From positions 62,001-126,000 of the forward strand of contig JAQYHB010000045.1 of the NCBI GenBank assembly GCA_028722305.1: DNA of 64,000 nt. The letters run 5' to 3'. This DNA comes from Spirochaetales bacterium (GTDB lineage: Bacteria; Spirochaetota; Spirochaetia; Sphaerochaetales; Sphaerochaetaceae). This document shows positions 61,030 through 64,000 of this stretch, in pieces (positions within the stretch are counted from its first letter, which is position 1; the number at the start of each line of letters is the position of its first letter). The position numbers were made by a program, and so were the translations under genes. The notes below the pieces were generated by a model. That model saw nothing but the letters and a program-made list of their open reading frames with translations. It had not been told where the DNA came from and did not search any database.

Positions 61030-61671
61030 TCATCGGGAATCGCGGAAAATCTGAACTGGATCGATCCGGAGCCGAACCAGACAGTAAAGATAGGCAATCA
61101 GCAAGCCACCCAAATGGGTCAGGTGGCTGATTCCCCCTCGCACCCCGAAGACCTCGCTGTACAACTCGATGGCAGTGTAGATCACGATCAACACCGGAGC
61201 ACGCACCGGCAACAAGCCAAAGACGTAAATCCGGGCATAAGGATAGAAGACCGCGAAGAGCAACAGCACCCCGTAGATCGCCCCAGAGGCGCCCACCAGA
61301 ATCACGTTCCACCCCATCAGCAGATAGACCAGGAAGGAAAAGATTCCACTACCAAGGCCGACAGCCAGATAGAAGAGCAGAAACTCGTTCGAACCCAGCT
61401 TGTATTCCACCGCCCTCCCGAAGATGTAGAGGGAGAGCATGTTGAAGAAGATGTGGGACAGGCCACCATGGACGAACATGTAGGTGAAGAGCTGCCAGAC
61501 CCAGCCATGAAGCACAAAGCTGGGAATCATGGCAAGGTAATACTCCAGGCGGGGAATCGCCGCGCAAAAAACGAAGACCGCGAGGTTGACAATAATCAGC
61601 TTCTCGGTCATGCCCGTCTGGGTGTAGCGAAGGGTCCTCATGGACCTTGGGTTGTTTCGAAACCAGTTCAT
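61030..61671 (-). CDS. Rhomboid family intramembrane serine protease
   Basis: 213 residues, six membrane helices. The catalytic Ser is S129 in GASGAIYG and the His is H186 in HLTHLGG; VHGGLSHIFFNM (67-78) supplies the conserved His/Asn of helix 2. It cleaves membrane-anchored substrates within the bilayer. The start has a full TTGACC-17-TACCTT promoter ending six bases before the ATG and no Shine-Dalgarno sequence, the best leaderless candidate of the window. Confidence 0.94.
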   Translation of the reverse strand: MNWFRNNPRSMRTLRYTQTGMTEKLIIVNLAVFVFCAAIPRLEYYLAMIPSFVLHGWVWQLFTYMFVHGGLSHIFFNMLSLYIFGRAVEYKLGSNEFLLFYLAVGLGSGIFSFLVYLLMGWNVILVGASGAIYGVLLLFAVFYPYARIYVFGLLPVRAPVLIVIYTAIELYSEVFGVRGGISHLTHLGGLLIAYLYCLVRLRIDPVQIFRDSR

Positions 61672-61677
61672 ATCCTA

Positions 61678-61706
61678 AAGGTAGGCACCACCCCGCCAAA
61701 GGTCAA
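61678..61706 (-). promoter_or_regulatory. Promoter ending six bases before the rhomboid start codon
   Basis: Minus strand TTGACC (61706-61701), exactly 17 bases, TACCTT (61683-61678), TAGGAT, ATG. Confidence 0.55.
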
Positions 61707-62693
61707 TCACAAACGGACCCGATAGGGAGATTCCATTCCCCTGCTGAAGGCGAGGGCGGCGTCGAAGTTGCTCTGGATCTCGGCCCGGAGGTTGGCTTCC
61801 GTGTAGAAGGCGATATGGGGCGAGAGCAACACCCGCTCCATCGTCCGCAGCTTCCGGTACTCCGGATAGGGGATTTCCTCGCCCCTGCGGTCAAAGTAGT
61901 AGAGACTGTCCTCCTCTTCCTGTACGTCCAGCAGAGCAAAGCCAGGACGGCCGCCTTCCAAGGAGACAATCAGCGCGTCGGTATCGATCAGCTGACCACG
62001 AGCGGTATTGACCAAGACGGCGTCTGGTTTCATCAGCCCCAGCCGGCGGGCATCCAGCAGGTGGTAGGTCTGTGGATTGGAGGCAAGATGGAGCGTCACC
62101 ACGTCGCTGGCAGCCAACAACTTGTCGAGCGGAAGATAGGTAGCGATCTTATCCGCCTCAGGATTCGGCTTCCGGTTCCAATACAACAACTGGGAACCAA
62201 AGCCAGAAAGGTGGCGCAGGACAGTCAGTCCGATTCGTCCGGCGCCAACCACGCCGACAGCGACATCCCCCAGCGACCGGCCGATGCGGCCACGAAGGGT
62301 GAAATCCCCTTCCGCGCTCTTCTTCATGACCAGCGGCATCTTTCTCAGCCCCATCATCGCCAGCATGACTGCGTAGTCCGCCACTCCCTCGGGCGGGTAG
62401 GCGGCGTGATAGACGGTTAGCCCCAACGCCTCGGCCGCCTCCAAGTCGACATGGTCATAGCCGATCGAACGGCAGATGATGGCGCGCACACCCCGGATAG
62501 CAAAGGCTTCAAGCAGAGCCTTGTCCATCGAGCTGACGGTGAAGCTGATCGCGTCGTAGCCTTCCGCTAGGACCGCGTTTTGCAAGGACGGAGCCTCGCT
62601 GCAAAAACCGACCGTGAATCCATACCGGGTGGCGAGCTCCTCGCAAATGGGCTTCTCGTCGTAGGTCCGCAAGCTATACAGGAACAATTTCAT
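61707..62693 (-). CDS. D-2-hydroxyacid dehydrogenase (D-lactate dehydrogenase-like)
   Basis: 328 residues. The Rossmann motif GVVGAGRIGLTVLRHL, the substrate Arg in VNTARGQLID, the Glu near DVQEEED and the catalytic His in SPHIAFYT are placed as in the family. CRSIGYDHVDLEAAE in the N-terminal catalytic domain points to the D-lactate dehydrogenase/VanH branch. It would reduce pyruvate to D-lactate with NADH, useful for fermentation. TATCAT lies six bases before the ATG, with no Shine-Dalgarno sequence. Confidence 0.92.
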   Translation of the reverse strand: MKLFLYSLRTYDEKPICEELATRYGFTVGFCSEAPSLQNAVLAEGYDAISFTVSSMDKALLEAFAIRGVRAIICRSIGYDHVDLEAAEALGLTVYHAAYPPEGVADYAVMLAMMGLRKMPLVMKKSAEGDFTLRGRIGRSLGDVAVGVVGAGRIGLTVLRHLSGFGSQLLYWNRKPNPEADKIATYLPLDKLLAASDVVTLHLASNPQTYHLLDARRLGLMKPDAVLVNTARGQLIDTDALIVSLEGGRPGFALLDVQEEEDSLYYFDRRGEEIPYPEYRKLRTMERVLLSPHIAFYTEANLRAEIQSNFDAALAFSRGMESPYRVRL

Positions 62694-62699
62694 ACCAGC

Positions 62700-62705
62700 A
62701 TGATA
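62700..62705 (-). promoter_or_regulatory. -10 box six bases before the D-2-hydroxyacid dehydrogenase start
   Basis: Minus-strand TATCAT, GCTGGT, ATG. No strong -35 box. Candidate leaderless start. Confidence 0.4.
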
Positions 62706-62741
62706 CGAATATTCTCACCTTGAGTGTGAAAAACTTTCCGC

Positions 62742-62793
62742 TTGCGCAATTTCTGCACACCGGTTTTCGTCGAAGCAGCCAGATTTCGTGCAG
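62742..62793. promoter_or_regulatory. Possible activator sites upstream of the sigma-54 promoter
   Basis: TTGCGCAA (62742-62749) is a perfect palindrome, and CTGCAC (62753-62758) faces its complement GTGCAG (62788-62793). They lie about 85-135 bases upstream of the -24/-12 promoter, the usual distance for an enhancer-binding protein. No specific activator is implied. Confidence 0.35.
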
Positions 62794-62877
62794 TTTTTGC
62801 ATGGTCGAAAGGCGATTACCTTCCGAAAAACCTGCCTCCGACCCTCTTTTTCCCTAGTTTTGGCTCATTCCCGGAAA

Positions 62878-62894
62878 TTGGCACGGCTCTTGCA
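62878..62894 (+). promoter_or_regulatory. Perfect sigma-54 (RpoN) promoter
   Basis: The 17 bases fit TTGGCACGRNNNTTGCW at every position: GG at -25/-24 and GC at -13/-12, correctly spaced. The predicted transcription start is near 62905 on the plus strand. No plus-strand protein gene follows before the window edge, which points to a non-coding transcript. Confidence 0.75.
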
Positions 62895-62904
62895 TAGTAT
62901 TTGT

Positions 62905-62999
62905 CAGAGCAAAGCAAAAGTTTTTTCATCAACAACCTCCTTTAGAATGAAAATTCTGGCAAGCGCCAGTTCTCCCCCATAGGGCCGGCGCTTGTTCTT
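62905..62999 (+). ncRNA. Candidate sigma-54-dependent small RNA with anti-Shine-Dalgarno/anti-start region
   Basis: About 95 bases from the predicted sigma-54 start to a terminator-like hairpin. Bases 62905-62943 look unstructured and contain CATCAACAACCTCCTTT, the exact antisense of a model ribosome site and ATG. Then come a small hairpin AGAAT-GAAA-ATTCT (62944-62957) and an eight-pair stem CAAGCGCC / GGCGCTTG (62960-62967, 62987-62994) followed by TTCTTATGT. The antisense stretch on the minus strand reads as a 37-codon frame beginning MKKLLLCSDKYY (62929-62816) behind AAAGGAGG; that frame could instead be a dead gene start. The RNA is inferred, not shown. Confidence 0.5.
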
Positions 63000-63044
63000 A
63001 TGTATATCCAGCCCCGACAATACATCAGGCAGCCCGCCCATCGC

Positions 63045-64000
63045 TCAATAGGCCGCGACCATTCCGTCCGCCCTTGGCTCGGTCGCTCCCATCAGGCTCT
63101 CGCCATAGCGCATGATGATCTGGCCCCGCCCCATCTCCCTTCCATGGGGGACGACTACGATGTCGTGCCCCCTTCCGCGAAGACCTTCGATGACTTCAGG
63201 GCGGAAAGCTTTTTCCACCTCCACCCGTCTGCCTCCGGTCCACTGCCAGCGGGGCGCGTCCAGCGCCTCCTGCGGGTTCATGACGAAATCGACCAAGTTG
63301 GTCACCACCTGCAGGTGTCCCTGGGGCTGCATGAAGCCCCCCATCACCCCGAAGGGGCCAATCGGGTTTCCATCCTTGGTCAGGAAGCCGGGAATGATCG
63401 TGTGGTAGGGTCTCTTGCCGGGGGCCATGCAGTTCTCCATGGCAGGGTCAAGGGTGAAGTTGCATCCTCTGTTCTGTAAGGCGATACCGGTATGGGGAAC
63501 GACAAGGCCGCTGCCGAAGCCCATGTAGTTGGACTGGATGTAGCTGACCATGTTGCCCTCCCTGTCGGCCACGCACAGGTAGACGGTATCCCCGCTAGAC
63601 GGATTGCCTGGCTCTGGATCCAGGGCCCGCAGGCCGATCAGGCTTCTCCTGTGGGACATATAGTCGTCGCCAAGCAACTCCTCTACCCGCGCCTTCATGT
63701 ACCGCGGGTCAGCCACATACCGCTTGGCGTCGCTGAAGGCAAGCTTCAACGCCTCGATCTGCCGGTGCAGGGTATCGACGGTATCCCGCTTTCCAAAAGT
63801 GAAACCGGAGAGCATCCGTAGCGCCATCAAGGCGACGATGCCGTGGCCGTTGGGTGGAATTTCCCAGACCTGGCAGCCACGATAATCCGCGGCAATCGGC
63901 TCAACCCACTGAGGGTGGTAGGTGGCCAAGTCCTCGTAGCGGAGGTACCCGCCGCTTTCCCGAGAAAAGGCATCGATGCGCTTGGCGAGCTCACCCCGGT
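63045..64000 (-). CDS. Gamma-glutamyltransferase-family protein, C-terminal part (cut by window edge)
   Basis: About 318 residues up to the stop at 63045; the frame runs past 64000. SSGDTVYLCVADREGNMVSYIQS holds the autocleavage Thr and small-subunit start; NRGCNFTLDP, GKRPYHTIIPGFL, GVMGGFMQPQGHLQVV and APRWQW are conserved in gamma-glutamyltransferases and related cephalosporin acylase-like enzymes. It would transfer or hydrolyse gamma-glutamyl groups, for example from glutathione. The signal peptide and large-subunit start are outside the window. Confidence 0.9.
   Translation of the reverse strand, partial: RGELAKRIDAFSRESGGYLRYEDLATYHPQWVEPIAADYRGCQVWEIPPNGHGIVALMALRMLSGFTFGKRDTVDTLHRQIEALKLAFSDAKRYVADPRYMKARVEELLGDDYMSHRRSLIGLRALDPEPGNPSSGDTVYLCVADREGNMVSYIQSNYMGFGSGLVVPHTGIALQNRGCNFTLDPAMENCMAPGKRPYHTIIPGFLTKDGNPIGPFGVMGGFMQPQGHLQVVTNLVDFVMNPQEALDAPRWQWTGGRRVEVEKAFRPEVIEGLRGRGHDIVVVPHGREMGRGQIIMRYGESLMGATEPRADGMVAAY

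Noticed and set aside
62816-62929. 37-codon minus-strand frame with a perfect AAAGGAGG ribosome site (starts MKKLLLCSDKYY)
   Set aside because: Not called as a gene because it is too short, has no complete signal peptide and is the exact antisense of the candidate small RNA's 5' region. It stays as the main alternative explanation (dead start of a secreted-protein gene).
1-64000. tRNA, rRNA, insertion sequence or phage genes
   Set aside because: No TpsiC-type motif with flanking cloverleaf, no rRNA-like blocks, no transposase or integrase motifs were found on either strand by eye.

Overview
The window looks like chromosomal DNA of a free-living or gut-type spirochaete, most likely in or near Sphaerochaetaceae. 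This is inferred from gene style, not from a search. The pointers are many carbohydrate ABC importers of the LplABC and Ugp types, ankyrin proteins, a DUF6062 protein, CstA, GntP, moderate-to-high G+C genes separated by A+T-rich intergenic DNA, and densely packed genes with ATGA stop/start overlaps. No rRNA, tRNA, CRISPR array, insertion sequence or replication origin was seen.

Layout. (1) 1-10256: a minus-strand polysaccharide-use operon behind an IclR regulator. It holds a small membrane protein, two LplB/LplC-type permeases, a large lipoprotein binding protein, a UgpC-type ATPase, four unrecognised membrane proteins and two heparinase II/III-type lyases, the second cut by the window edge. 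(2) 10512-18237: housekeeping genes gap, carA-carB and aspS. (3) 18389-19850: a DUF4143-type ATPase with upstream repeats. (4) 19872-26539: a Ugp-like importer operon ending in a phosphodiesterase, divergent from a DeoR regulator. (5) 26740-34140: metallo-hydrolase, CdaR, GntP; then MATE, an unknown protein and CstA. (6) 34184-39404: MATE, nitroreductase, DUF6062, a split transketolase and a class II aldolase. (7) 39405-46650: proS, a graveyard of broken genes (DUF4143 ATPase, binding-protein tail), a 5'-nucleotidase, a C_GCAxxG_C_C protein, a metallo-hydrolase, and a scar joining a headless hydrolase to a headless LysR gene. (8) 46626-49709: four overlapping genes for secreted beta-rich proteins of unknown role. 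(9) 50205-57599: an importer operon with an AraC-type membrane sensor and an ankyrin-GH43 fusion. (10) 57583-64000: HD protein, nitroreductase, lnt, ankyrin protein, rhomboid protease, D-2-hydroxyacid dehydrogenase, a candidate sigma-54-driven small RNA, and a partial gamma-glutamyltransferase.

How it fits together: three importer operons each pair uptake with an enzyme lacking a visible signal peptide (lyase, phosphodiesterase, GH43), so oligomers are probably imported and cut inside the cell. Each has its own regulator (IclR, DeoR, AraC), and each binding-protein gene is followed by a hairpin.

Most notable: a perfect sigma-54 promoter in front of a terminator-ended non-coding stretch whose 5' part is the antisense of a ribosome-binding site and start codon, matching the ushA-like start at 19 of 20 positions; the unknown secreted four-gene operon; the four unknown membrane proteins in the lyase operon; and many start codons lying 6-7 bases after a -10 box with no Shine-Dalgarno sequence, which suggests leaderless mRNAs.
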